Shown in pieces: positions 1 to 8,555 of a stretch of DNA of 64,000 nucleotides. The stretch covers positions 40,427 through 104,426 of the forward strand of contig UQSX01000002.1 in NCBI GenBank assembly GCA_900543715.1. The letters are read 5' to 3'. The notes under the pieces are model-generated. The model ran no database searches. It was not told where the DNA came from and saw only the letters and a list, made by a program, of their open reading frames with translations. The DNA comes from an uncultured Blautia sp. (lineage in GTDB: Bacteria; Bacillota; Clostridia; Lachnospirales; Lachnospiraceae). Positions within the stretch are counted from its first letter, which is position 1. Each line of letters begins with the position of its first letter. A program made the translations under genes and the position numbers.

Positions 1-1
1 G

Positions 2-835
2 TTGAAAGATGCTCCTCAGGGGACAATGCGTCTGTCCAGTAGTAAGAAACAGGTTCAATATTATCACTGTATGCCGGGAGAAAAGAAAAATGGCAGGTAT
101 CTTCCGAAAACAGAAGAGCAACTGATCCAAAGGCTTGCTCAGAAATCTTATGATGAAAAGGTGGCAAAGCTGGCAGGAAAAAGACTGGCGCAGATCAGAA
201 GAATAACGAAAGATTATGAGGAAGATGAGATTGAGAAATTATTCTCAGATGAGCATACAGAAAGAAAAAAATTAATCAGTCCCATTGTGCCTACCTGGGA
301 ACAGAGGATAGAAAAGTGGGGATCTGAAGATTATATTGGAAAAGAATTTCAGGAAGGTACGCCTGTGATCCTGACGGAGAAAGGCGAGCGTGTACGTTCT
401 AAGTCCGAAAAAATACTGGCGGACTATTTTTACCGGAACAAGATCGCCTATAAATATGAATGTCCCCTTCACCTGAAAGGATATGGGATCGTTTATCCGG
501 ATTTTACATTTTTATCAAGAAAAACAAAACAGGAAATTTATTGGGAGCATGACGGCAGAATGGACGATCTCGGGTATGCCCAGAACGCAGTCCGAAAAAT
601 CCTGGCATATGAGGAAAACGGAATATATCCCGGTGAGAGCCTGATTCTTACTTTTGAAACAGAAAAAAACGTATTGAATACAAGGATCATAGAAAGATTT
701 CCAGTTGCGATGTTGTTGTCAGTCAGCGCAGCCACCGCTACGTTTCCTTCCGCTGCCTTGCAGACTGGAAAATTCATTCAGTGTCATGAATTTGAAAATA
801 ATCGTGTCAGCATACTGGTACGGAAAAATATTTGA
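2..835 (+). CDS. Conserved hypothetical protein, 5' partial, possible nuclease-like fold
   Basis: Open from the window edge; the first usable codon is TTG, so the true start is probably upstream. About 277 residues are visible. The first half is charged and helical. Residues ~130-230 contain the block GERVRSKSEKILADYFYRN, then YPDFTF and IYWEHDG. This spacing of acidic residues resembles a PD-(D/E)xK nuclease-like core; that is inference. Homologues I recall end soon after a NxRII motif. Here the reading continues about 45 more residues after NTRIIERF in low-complexity Ala/Ser/Thr sequence, which suggests a frameshift or rearranged 3' end. Function unknown. Confidence 0.6.
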   Translation: MKDAPQGTMRLSSSKKQVQYYHCMPGEKKNGRYLPKTEEQLIQRLAQKSYDEKVAKLAGKRLAQIRRITKDYEEDEIEKLFSDEHTERKKLISPIVPTWEQRIEKWGSEDYIGKEFQEGTPVILTEKGERVRSKSEKILADYFYRNKIAYKYECPLHLKGYGIVYPDFTFLSRKTKQEIYWEHDGRMDDLGYAQNAVRKILAYEENGIYPGESLILTFETEKNVLNTRIIERFPVAMLLSVSAATATFPSAALQTGKFIQCHEFENNRVSILVRKNI

Positions 836-884
836 CATATATCTAATTATATCCTGTTATATATTTTATAAATATCTAATTATA
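832..884 (+). promoter_or_regulatory. Possible promoter with a 13-bp direct repeat
   Basis: A perfect TTGACA overlaps the stop codon of the preceding gene; 17 bp downstream is a weak -10, TGTTAT. The 13-mer ATATCTAATTATA occurs at 839-851 and again at 872-884, 33 bp apart (three helical turns), bracketing the expected start of transcription. This could be a tandem operator controlling the MFS gene downstream. The region is very AT-rich, so chance is possible. Confidence 0.35.
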
Positions 885-989
885 AGGATATGCACAAACC
901 TACAGACTGAAATATATAAAGGGGAAGTTCCTGCGGATTTGTGTGTTTTTTATTCTTAATAAATTAGATGATTATAAAATATATTAGAA

Positions 990-2255
990 ATGAATAAAAA
1001 CATGAAATCAAAACTTTTCCACAGGAATTTTTCTCTTCTCATAGCAGGACAGGCCAGCTCTCTTTTGGGAAACGGGATCCTGGACTTTGCCATGTCCATG
1101 TATGTGCTGGAGAAGACCGGATCGGCGGCAGTATATGCAGGTTTTCTCACAGCTTCTATGATCCCCTCCATTTTATTTTCTCCCCTGGGAGGGATCCTGG
1201 CGGACCGGGGAAACAAGCGGAATATTATGGCAGGCCTGGATTTTCTGGCTGGTTTGGGCGTACTGCTGGTGGCAGTGTTTATGAGAGAAGAAAACAGTCT
1301 TGCCATGATCTGCGGCCTTTTACTTTTTGAGTCTGTACTTGGTGCTTTTGAGAACCCTGCGGTCCAGTCCTGCATTCCCTTTATGCAGAAAGGAGAAAAT
1401 CTGATCAGGGCAAATGCGGTGGTGATCCAGATCAATGCCTTGTCGGCTTTCTTTTCTCCCATACTGGGAAGTCTGGTCTACACGGCTTTTGGTCTGAAAC
1501 CGGTGCTGTACGCCGGAGTGGTCTGTTTCTTCTTTACTGCATGTTTTGAATGCTTTATAGAGATCCCCGGTCCAAAATATGAAAAACAAGGCCGAGAAAA
1601 TCCTCTGCTGCTGGTGAAAGAAGATTTTCTGGACAGCCTTCGCCTCATAACCAGGGAGCGGCCGGCTATTCTGAAAATGCTGTTGGTGATCAGTGTGGTC
1701 ACATGCCTGCTCCAGGGGGTAAGCGCAGTGGGATTCCCCTATATTATCCGTAATGTCCTGGGATTGAGTTCTATTTACTATGGGTTCTCGGAAAGCGCTG
1801 TGGGCCTGGCCGCCATAGCAGGAGGGATCCTGGCCGGTCTGGCGGCTTCAAAAATCCACGGGAAAAATATTTACCTGATCATAGGCGCCCTGGGATTCTT
1901 TCTTATCCCGCCGGGAATTTTATTCCTTCTATCAGGGAATCCTTATATCCGATATGGAACCCTGGTGTTGTTTTCTGTGCTGCTCCAGCTGGCTGCCTGT
2001 GGTTTTTCCATTTTTGCCACCTCCCTTATCCAGAGACTGACTCCGGGAAATATGATGGGAAAGGTTTCCGCCTATACAAGCGCTTTTACCCAGTGTATCC
2101 AGCCCCTGGGGCAGATCCTGTACGGATTTCTTTTTGACAGTTTTTCCGGAGGCGTTGCCTGGATCCTCATCCTTACCGGAACCATTCTGGGAGGCTTTGC
2201 ACTTGCTGTAAAAGGATTCTTCAGGAAAACGGAAAGAGAATTTACTGAAAATTAA
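990..2255 (+). CDS. MFS transporter, drug/siderophore exporter type (MFS_3-like)
   Basis: 421 residues with about 12 hydrophobic segments. The N-terminus FSLLIAGQASSLLGNGI followed by GGILADRGNKRNIM is the typical first two helices and the A-motif loop (GxLaDRxxkr) of the exporter branch that includes EntS and macrolide pumps. Substrate unknown. The ribosome-binding site is weak: no GGAGG lies before the ATG, and a second in-frame ATG four codons on is an alternative. It stands alone, behind an AT-rich leader with direct repeats and upstream of a glycosidase operon that has its own promoter. Confidence 0.8.
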   Translation: MNKNMKSKLFHRNFSLLIAGQASSLLGNGILDFAMSMYVLEKTGSAAVYAGFLTASMIPSILFSPLGGILADRGNKRNIMAGLDFLAGLGVLLVAVFMREENSLAMICGLLLFESVLGAFENPAVQSCIPFMQKGENLIRANAVVIQINALSAFFSPILGSLVYTAFGLKPVLYAGVVCFFFTACFECFIEIPGPKYEKQGRENPLLLVKEDFLDSLRLITRERPAILKMLLVISVVTCLLQGVSAVGFPYIIRNVLGLSSIYYGFSESAVGLAAIAGGILAGLAASKIHGKNIYLIIGALGFFLIPPGILFLLSGNPYIRYGTLVLFSVLLQLAACGFSIFATSLIQRLTPGNMMGKVSAYTSAFTQCIQPLGQILYGFLFDSFSGGVAWILILTGTILGGFALAVKGFFRKTEREFTEN

Positions 2256-2326
2256 CATTGTACGAGGAATCTATAGAGCAACTAAATATTATCAGAAAAA
2301 TAGTATAAATTAACTCTGGTTTTTCT

Positions 2327-2390
2327 TTGAAAAAATGGTAAATTTTAAGTATGAGGCAGAGGAGAGAGAAATAGTTCTCTGTAGCTCTGC
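2327..2390 (+). promoter_or_regulatory. Promoter and 5' stem-loop of the HAD-GH3-GH2 operon
   Basis: TTGAAA at 2327-2332 is followed after 17 bp by TATGAG at 2350-2355. A stem-loop begins at once: GCAGAG (2356) pairs with CTCTGC (2385), enclosing AGAGAA/TTCTCT. It lies 15-20 nt before the ribosome-binding site. No T-run follows, so it may be a stabilising or regulatory 5' hairpin or an operator rather than a terminator. Confidence 0.45.
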
Positions 2391-2417
2391 ACAAATTTCA
2401 GGAAGGAGCGTGATACT

Positions 2418-3260
2418 ATGAGCGACCCATTTTCCGGGTTTGAGAAAAAAAGAGATTATCTGATCTGCATCGATTCAGACGGCTGTGCCATTGACAGTAT
2501 GGATATTAAACACTTCAGGTGTTTTGGTCCCTGCATGGTAAAAGAGTGGGGGCTGGAGGCTTATGAGAAGGAGCTTCTGGAAAGCTGGAATGAGGTAAAT
2601 CTCTATTCCATGACAAGAGGGATCAACCGTTTTAAAGGACTGGTGAAGGCTCTCACGGAAGTACAGGAAAAATACCAGCCGGTAGAAGGACTGGAAACAT
2701 TGGTGAAATGGGTGGAAGAATCCGATGAATTGTCCAATCCGGCTTTGGAGAAAGCAGTAGAAGAGACCGGAAATATCTGTCTGAAAAAAGCCCTGGCCTG
2801 GTCTCAGGCGGTAAATGCCTCCATTAAAGAGCTGCCAAAGGAAGAGGTAAAGCCTTTTGAAGGTGTGAAGGAAGGTATAGAAATGCTCCATGAGAGCTGC
2901 GATATTGCCATTGTATCTTCTGCAAATTATGAGGCGGTTAAGGAAGAATGGACCAGATTCGGATTGATCGATCATGTGGATGTGGTTCTGGCCCAGAATG
3001 CAGGCTCAAAGAAGAGCTGTATCGAGAAGCTTCTCACATACGGATATGATAAAAATAAAGTAATGATGACCGGAGATGCGCCGGGAGATATGGATGCGGC
3101 AGATAAAAACGGAGTATTTTTCTATCCTATTTTAGTAAAAAAGGAAAAAGAAAGCTGGGCCAATATCGGAGAGGCAAAGGACAGGCTCCAGGCAGGAACT
3201 TTTGCAGGAGAATATCAGGATGCATTAAAAGAAAAATTTGTAAAGAATCTTACGAAATAA
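2418..3260 (+). CDS. HAD superfamily hydrolase (phosphatase-like)
   Basis: 280 residues. HAD motif I is CIDSDGCAID near residue 18 (nucleophile Asp and Asp+2), motif II is IVSSAN, motif III a lysine in GSKKS, and motif IV GDAPGDMDAA. The long helical insert between motifs I and II is a C1-type cap. Start supported by GGAAGGAG about 9 nt upstream. It is the first gene of an operon with a GH3 and a GH2 enzyme (24-bp and 22-bp gaps), so its substrate may be a sugar phosphate produced from the same glycan; that is inference from context. Confidence 0.8.
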   Translation: MSDPFSGFEKKRDYLICIDSDGCAIDSMDIKHFRCFGPCMVKEWGLEAYEKELLESWNEVNLYSMTRGINRFKGLVKALTEVQEKYQPVEGLETLVKWVEESDELSNPALEKAVEETGNICLKKALAWSQAVNASIKELPKEEVKPFEGVKEGIEMLHESCDIAIVSSANYEAVKEEWTRFGLIDHVDVVLAQNAGSKKSCIEKLLTYGYDKNKVMMTGDAPGDMDAADKNGVFFYPILVKKEKESWANIGEAKDRLQAGTFAGEYQDALKEKFVKNLTK

Positions 3261-3284
3261 CAGGAATATCAGGAGGAAAGCAAA

Positions 3285-4994
3285 ATGGTGAATTTGAGAG
3301 AGAAACCTTATTACCTTAACGACGAGCAGATCCAGTGGGTGGAAGATACCATTGCAGGTATGACCATCGAAGAGAAAATCGGTCAGCTGTTTGTCAACAT
3401 GGTAGGGAACGCTGAGGAGAGAAAACCGGAGAATATCAAGAAAGTACTGGATACCTATCATCCCGGCGCTATCCGTTATCATAACGCTCCAAAGGAAGAA
3501 ATCTGGGCTATGGCAGACTGCCTTCAGAAGACTACCAAGATCCCTCTGCTGATCGCTTCCAACTGTGAGGCCGGCGGAAACGGCGGAACCGGCGGGGGAA
3601 CACCTATTGCCAACGGCGCAGCTATGGCAGCTATCGATTCAGAAGAAGCCGTAACAGAAATGGCAACCATCTCTGCCAGAGAAGCTGCAGCGGTAGGCTG
3701 TAACTGGAATTTCGCCCCTATCGTAGACCTGACTTACAACTGGAGAAATACCATTGTCCAGTTAAGAGCTTTTAACGACAATCCTGAGGATGTTATCCGC
3801 TATGCAAAAGCCTTCTTCAAAGGAATGAAAACACAGAATATCGCCACCTGTATGAAACACTTCCCGGGAGACGGTACAGAGGAAAATGACCAGCATCTGA
3901 TCATGGGCGTCAATGAATACGACTGTGATAAGTGGGATGCTACATTTGGAAAAGTATATAAAGAACTGATCGATGCAGGAGTTATGACTATTATGGCCGG
4001 CCACATTGCCCTTCCTGCTTATTCCAAGAAACTGCGCCCAGGAATCAAAGATGAGGATATCCGCCCTGCAACCCTGGCTCCGGAGCTGATTACAGATCTG
4101 CTGAAAGGCCAGTTAGGATTTAACGGTCTGGTAGTTACTGATGCTTCCCATATGATCGGTATGTTTGGCGCCACCATTCCAAGAAAAGAGCAGGTTCCCC
4201 AGGCGATCGCAGCAGGCTGCGATATGTATCTGTTCTTTAATGACAGAGAAGAAGACTTCGGCTATATGATGGAAGGCTACAGAAACGGAACTATTACAGA
4301 GGAACGTCTGAACGATGCCCTTCATAGAATCCTGGGCGTAAAGGCAGCTCTGAACCTTCACATCCTTCAGAAAGAAGGAAAGCTGGTAGCTCCTAAGGAA
4401 AATCTGGCCGTAGTAGGCTGCGAAGAGCATCACAAAGCATCCAGAGAGTTCGCAGACAAATATGTAACTCTGGTAAAAGACCGTCTGAACTATCTGCCTA
4501 TGACCCCGGAAAGATATAAGAGGATCAAACTGATGTATATCGGTTCTGAGGCAGTGGTAATTGCCGGAACCAAGTTTAAATCCAATGATGAGAATATCAT
4601 CAAAGATATTGTGAGCCAGTTAGAGGAAGCCGGCTTCGAGGTTGACGCAGAAGTTCCTTCCGCTAAAGGCAAAATGGAAGACTTCAAGAAGAAATATGAT
4701 TGTGTGCTGCTGATCCTTAACGTACAGGGATTTGCTCAGTTTAATACTATGAGAGTAAAATGGGACGAGCCTACAAAGCAGCCATGGTATATGTCTGAAC
4801 TGCCGACCTTTGTGGTATCCTTAAGCTATACCAACAATCTTATCGATGTTCCTATGGCAAGATGCTACATTAACTCTTACATGGATCACCATGAAAGCTT
4901 TGCAGCCACTCTGGAAAAGATGATGGGCAAGAGCGAATTCAAGGGAAGATATAACGAGAATGTATTCTGTGGAAGATGGGAGACCAGATTCTAA
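3285..4994 (+). CDS. Glycoside hydrolase family 3 protein (NagZ-like catalytic domain)
   Basis: 569 residues, no signal peptide, so cytoplasmic. The GH3 block KHFPGDG begins at K191, and the following NDQH supplies the Asp202-x-His204 dyad known from the beta-N-acetylhexosaminidase (NagZ) branch as general acid/base. The nucleophile Asp is D286 in VVTDASHM. The C-terminal ~170 residues resemble the second alpha/beta domain of two-domain GH3 proteins. Strong AGGAGG site. Substrate is not certain: an N-acetylhexosaminide is favoured by the dyad, but beta-glycosides or a phosphorolytic reaction (reported for some NagZ-like enzymes) are possible. Confidence 0.85.
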   Translation: MVNLREKPYYLNDEQIQWVEDTIAGMTIEEKIGQLFVNMVGNAEERKPENIKKVLDTYHPGAIRYHNAPKEEIWAMADCLQKTTKIPLLIASNCEAGGNGGTGGGTPIANGAAMAAIDSEEAVTEMATISAREAAAVGCNWNFAPIVDLTYNWRNTIVQLRAFNDNPEDVIRYAKAFFKGMKTQNIATCMKHFPGDGTEENDQHLIMGVNEYDCDKWDATFGKVYKELIDAGVMTIMAGHIALPAYSKKLRPGIKDEDIRPATLAPELITDLLKGQLGFNGLVVTDASHMIGMFGATIPRKEQVPQAIAAGCDMYLFFNDREEDFGYMMEGYRNGTITEERLNDALHRILGVKAALNLHILQKEGKLVAPKENLAVVGCEEHHKASREFADKYVTLVKDRLNYLPMTPERYKRIKLMYIGSEAVVIAGTKFKSNDENIIKDIVSQLEEAGFEVDAEVPSAKGKMEDFKKKYDCVLLILNVQGFAQFNTMRVKWDEPTKQPWYMSELPTFVVSLSYTNNLIDVPMARCYINSYMDHHESFAATLEKMMGKSEFKGRYNENVFCGRWETRF

Positions 4995-5016
4995 AAAGGA
5001 GATCGAAGAATAAATT

Positions 5017-7299
5017 ATGAGATTTTATGAATCATTAAATGAGGACTGGAAATTTGCCAAGACTGATCAGGTGCCGGATAAAATGCCCTGTCATGGAAAC
5101 GACCAGGACTGGGAGTGGGTAGACCTGCCTCATACCTGGAATAACTGGGACGGCCAGGACGGCGGGGGCGACTACTACAAAGGAAAAGGCATCTATTTAA
5201 AGACTATTGAAAGACCTGACGTACCTGCAGATTATAAAATCTATCTGGAATTTGAAGGAGTAAATTCTGTCGCAGAGGTTTATCTCAACAACGAAAAAGT
5301 CTGCGAACACAAAGGCGGATATTCCGCCTTCCGTGTAGATGCAACAGAGGCGCTGAAAGAGGGAAAAGCTTATCTGGCTGTAGCAGCGGACAATAAGAAC
5401 CGTACAGATGTATATCCCCAGATGGCAGACTTTACCTTCTATGGCGGTATCTACCGGAATGTGACCATGATCTGTGTGTCTCCCACACATTTCTGTCTGG
5501 ACTATTTCGGATCTGCGGGAGTGGCTTTTGATACCAAACTTCAGGGAGAAGATGCTCTGGTAAATCTTTCTGCCTGGGTAACAGACGCCAAGGAAAGCGA
5601 TATGGTACAGTTTGAGATCATGGATGAAGACGAGTCTGTAGTGGCAGAAGCTTTCGCTCCCGCTGCCTGGGAGACAAAGGCTACTGCCTGTATAGAAAAA
5701 GCTCATCTGTGGCAGGGAGTAAAGGATCCCTATCTGTATACTGTGACGGCCAGAATTGTACGCCATAATGAAGTCCTTGATCAGGTAGAGGCAAGCCTTG
5801 GTATAAGAGAGTTTTATGTGGATCCGGAAAAAGGATTCTTCCTAAACGGTATTCCCACACCTCTCAGAGGTGTATCCAGACATCAGGACAGACTGGGACA
5901 GGGTAATGCTCTTACAGAAGAAGATCATTTAGAGGATGCCTACCTGATTGCAGAGCTGGGGGCAAATACAGTCCGGCTGGCCCACTATCAGCATAATCAG
6001 GCATTCTATGATGCCTGCGACGCACTGGGCCTGGTAGTATGGGCAGAGATTCCCTTTATCTCGGTTATGAGCAAAGATCCCAAAGGACATGACAACTGCC
6101 GCCAGCAGATGAAGGAACTGATCTATCAGAACTATAATCATCCCTGCATCTGCTTCTGGGGCATCTCTAATGAGATTACCATCGGCGGAGACCGTCCGGG
6201 ACTTCAGGAAAATCTGGAAGATCTGAACAAACTGGTGAAGGAGCTGGATTCCACCAGACTGACTACTATGGCACAGGTATCTGCCCTTCCGAAAGAGTCC
6301 AGACACAACCAGATCACAGATGTGCTCAGCTATAACCATTATTTTGGCTGGTACGGCGGGGACTATACCCAGAATGAAAAATGGCTGGATGAATTCCATC
6401 AGATGTATCCGGACAGACCTCTGGGTATTTCCGAATATGGCTGCGAAGGCATTATCAGCTGGCATACAGACGATCCAAAATGCAAGGACTATACAGAGGA
6501 ATATCAGGCCGAGTACCATGAACATATGGCAAAAATCATCGATGAGAGACCTTATCTTTGGGCTACCCACATCTGGAACATGTTTGACTTCGGCTGCGAC
6601 GCCAGAGATGAAGGCGGCGTAAAAGGAAGAAACAATAAGGGACTGGTAACTCTGGACAGAAAGGTGAAAAAAGACGCCTACTACATTTATAAGGCATACT
6701 GGTCTGAAGAACCCTTCGTTCATATTACCGGAAGAAGATATGCCCTTCGTCCTTATGATCATATGACTGTTAAAGTATATTCCAACCAGAAACAGGTAAC
6801 CCTGTATGTGAACGGCAAGAACGCAGGCACACAGGAAGGAAATAAGATTTTCCTGTTCGAGAACATTGCGCTGGATCAGGATATCAATGTGATCACTGCC
6901 AAAGCAGAAGGCTGCCCTGGGGATACGGTTACTTTCACTAAGGTGTCTCAGCCATATGCCGGATACGTAAGACCGGTAGATGAAGAAGATGAGGGCGCTG
7001 GAGTGAAGAACTGGTTTGAAGGAGTGGACGAAAACGGAGAACTTCCGGAAATGACCTTTAACGAGGGTTACTACAGTGTCCGTGATTTTGTCAGTGAGAT
7101 TCTGACTAATGAAGAAGCTGCGGAGATCCTGGTAAGCGCAATTAACACCTACGGGACTATGAAGACGAAAAGATCCATGCTGGGAATCCTGTCGGGCGTA
7201 CCGGTAGAGGATCTGGCGGAGATGTACGCCAGTGACAAAGAAAAGAGAGAACGGCTTCTCAGACTTGCAAATGCAGAACTTCAGAAAGTGAAGAAATAG
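5017..7299 (+). CDS. Glycoside hydrolase family 2 protein (galactosidase/glucuronidase-like)
   Basis: 760 residues, cytoplasmic. A sugar-binding beta-sandwich comes first, then an Ig-like domain, then the TIM barrel with acid/base E386 in ISNEIT and nucleophile E473 in GISEYG, followed by extra C-terminal domains. An N-x-K triplet (N539-N540-K541, GRNNKG) aligns with the glucuronate carboxylate-binding motif of beta-glucuronidases, and NHYFGWY matches their Asn/Tyr pair. Related triplets also occur in enzymes annotated as beta-galactosidases, so the substrate is open. The ribosome-binding site (AAGGAG) is about 14 nt before ATG, longer than usual. Last gene of the HAD-GH3-GH2 operon, closed by a strong terminator. 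Confidence 0.85.
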   Translation: MRFYESLNEDWKFAKTDQVPDKMPCHGNDQDWEWVDLPHTWNNWDGQDGGGDYYKGKGIYLKTIERPDVPADYKIYLEFEGVNSVAEVYLNNEKVCEHKGGYSAFRVDATEALKEGKAYLAVAADNKNRTDVYPQMADFTFYGGIYRNVTMICVSPTHFCLDYFGSAGVAFDTKLQGEDALVNLSAWVTDAKESDMVQFEIMDEDESVVAEAFAPAAWETKATACIEKAHLWQGVKDPYLYTVTARIVRHNEVLDQVEASLGIREFYVDPEKGFFLNGIPTPLRGVSRHQDRLGQGNALTEEDHLEDAYLIAELGANTVRLAHYQHNQAFYDACDALGLVVWAEIPFISVMSKDPKGHDNCRQQMKELIYQNYNHPCICFWGISNEITIGGDRPGLQENLEDLNKLVKELDSTRLTTMAQVSALPKESRHNQITDVLSYNHYFGWYGGDYTQNEKWLDEFHQMYPDRPLGISEYGCEGIISWHTDDPKCKDYTEEYQAEYHEHMAKIIDERPYLWATHIWNMFDFGCDARDEGGVKGRNNKGLVTLDRKVKKDAYYIYKAYWSEEPFVHITGRRYALRPYDHMTVKVYSNQKQVTLYVNGKNAGTQEGNKIFLFENIALDQDINVITAKAEGCPGDTVTFTKVSQPYAGYVRPVDEEDEGAGVKNWFEGVDENGELPEMTFNEGYYSVRDFVSEILTNEEAAEILVSAINTYGTMKTKRSMLGILSGVPVEDLAEMYASDKEKRERLLRLANAELQKVKK

Positions 7300-7310
7300 T
7301 TAACAGAGAA

Positions 7311-7360
7311 AAAGCCCCTCTGCCTTCAGTTTTTTTTCTGAAAGGCAGGGGGACTTTTTT
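7311..7360 (+). terminator. Rho-independent terminator after the GH2 gene
   Basis: CCCCTCTGCCTTCAG pairs with CTGAAAGGCAGGGG across a T-rich loop, followed by TTTTTT. It closes the HAD-GH3-GH2 operon. Confidence 0.85.
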
Positions 7361-7378
7361 CCTTTAAAGCAATTTACT

Positions 7379-7552
7379 TTAAGGAATGCCCCAGTCTTCC
7401 CCATCGCCGATAACTTCCATATCTACCAGCTCTATAATATCCCAAAAGGCTTTATCTTCATCAGCGACCATAATACAGTAGTTGCCATTTTCAGGAATGT
7501 CCACCTTGATATCCTCTCCCTGATAATCCAGGATCTTCCAGATTTCACGTTC
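7379..7552 (-). pseudogene. 3' remnant of an unknown gene (57 codons, no start)
   Basis: On the minus strand a frame of 57 codons ends in ...DGEDWGIP-stop. It has coding character (residues such as ENGNYCIMVADEDKAFW) but no start codon: it is cut off at an in-frame TAG just upstream, next to an AT-rich stretch. It is most likely the tail of a small acidic protein whose 5' part was deleted. No family recognised. Confidence 0.5.
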
Positions 7553-7587
7553 CTATTTATCTATCTATATCATATCATGGAAAACAG

Positions 7588-7655
7588 AAAAAAAAAGAGA
7601 CAGTCTCACAGAGATTCCGGGCTTTCAATATGCCGGATTTCCGTGGGATCGTCTC
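7588..7655 (-). terminator. Rho-independent terminator of the minus-strand HAD gene
   Basis: Reading leftwards, GAGAC...TCCGG pairs with CCGG...GTCTC, followed by a run of nine Ts on the minus strand. It lies between the HAD stop codon and the gene remnant. Confidence 0.7.
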
Positions 7656-7662
7656 TTCTCTC

Positions 7663-8496
7663 TTATTTGACACCGAAATCTGCTAACTGGCGCATAGCGC
7701 TTTTTCTGCCGGTGAAGTGTACGGCGTGGAGCCCCTGGGCTCTGGCCTCTGCCACATTGTCCAGAAGGTCATCGATAAAGACTGCCTTAGAAGGCTCAAT
7801 ATCAAAATCTTTTATCAGCTTCTGATAGATCTTTGGATCAGGCTTTAAGCAGTGGATCTGCCAGGACATATAGCCTCCATCCATAAAATCCAGGAACTTC
7901 ATTTCTTTCTGGCACCGGTCAAAGAGGGGCTTTGAGAAGTTAGACAGGATATAAAGCTTATATCCCCGCTTCTTAAAATATGTCAGCCAGCTCTTTGTGT
8001 AAGAATAAACACGAATGGTCTCTCCCATCCGTTCAAATATCTCTCGGATCTGTTTTTCATGAACAGGATCATTATTTATGAAAGCTTGCAAAAGCTCTTC
8101 TTCTGAAAGGATTCCCCGGTCACCCTCTGTCCAGGTATTACTGAGAAATACAGCTTTTGCCACAGCCTGGGCTGTTTCTTCATCATATTTCAGATCCCGC
8201 AGTAATTTCTTCCAGTCATAGCGGACAAGAACTTTGCCAATGTCAAAGATCAGCGTATCGATTTCGGAAGTTTCCGCCAGGATCTTTGGAATCGCTTCAT
8301 CTTCCGAATGGGTCCACTTGTATACCAGAAGTATCGCGTAGATCAACACTGGTATGATCACCGTTCCGAAGAGAGAAGCCATCAGCATATTGCCTGCAGC
8401 AGAATTATCCGTCAGGGCAAAGATCAATGTAAGGACATACATGCCTGCCAGAAGGATAACTCCTATGAGTGCAAGAAGTCGTTTCAGGTTCTTCAC
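7663..8496 (-). CDS. Membrane-anchored HAD-IA hydrolase (YihX-like)
   Basis: 277 residues. Two transmembrane helices (about residues 7-28 and 38-60) precede a HAD domain whose motif I is LIFDIGKVLV: the nucleophile Asp is present but Asp+2 is replaced by Gly, as in the YihX glucose-1-phosphatase group (FDLGNV). Motif II is ILSN, the motif III Lys is in CLKPDP, and motif IV is FIDDLLDN. The start is GTG with GGGAG 8 nt upstream. The anchor is unusual for this family and points to a membrane-associated phosphatase; substrate unknown. Divergent from the M14 peptidase across about 60 bp. Confidence 0.8.
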   Translation of the reverse strand: MKNLKRLLALIGVILLAGMYVLTLIFALTDNSAAGNMLMASLFGTVIIPVLIYAILLVYKWTHSEDEAIPKILAETSEIDTLIFDIGKVLVRYDWKKLLRDLKYDEETAQAVAKAVFLSNTWTEGDRGILSEEELLQAFINNDPVHEKQIREIFERMGETIRVYSYTKSWLTYFKKRGYKLYILSNFSKPLFDRCQKEMKFLDFMDGGYMSWQIHCLKPDPKIYQKLIKDFDIEPSKAVFIDDLLDNVAEARAQGLHAVHFTGRKSAMRQLADFGVK

Positions 8497-8555
8497 TTCT
8501 TAATCTCCCTTGTCTAGAATATCTATTATTATAATAATTTTTGAGGTATCCGTCA

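Noticed and set aside
5929..6762. Long minus-strand open frame (277 codons) inside the GH2 gene
   Set aside because: It is a shadow of the GH2 coding frame, has no ribosome site and no recognisable domain, whereas the plus strand has intact GH2 catalytic motifs.
7577..7825. Plus-strand frame of 82 codons starting MENRKKKRQ
   Set aside because: It overlaps the terminator and the 3' end of the minus-strand HAD gene; no ribosome site and no coding signal.
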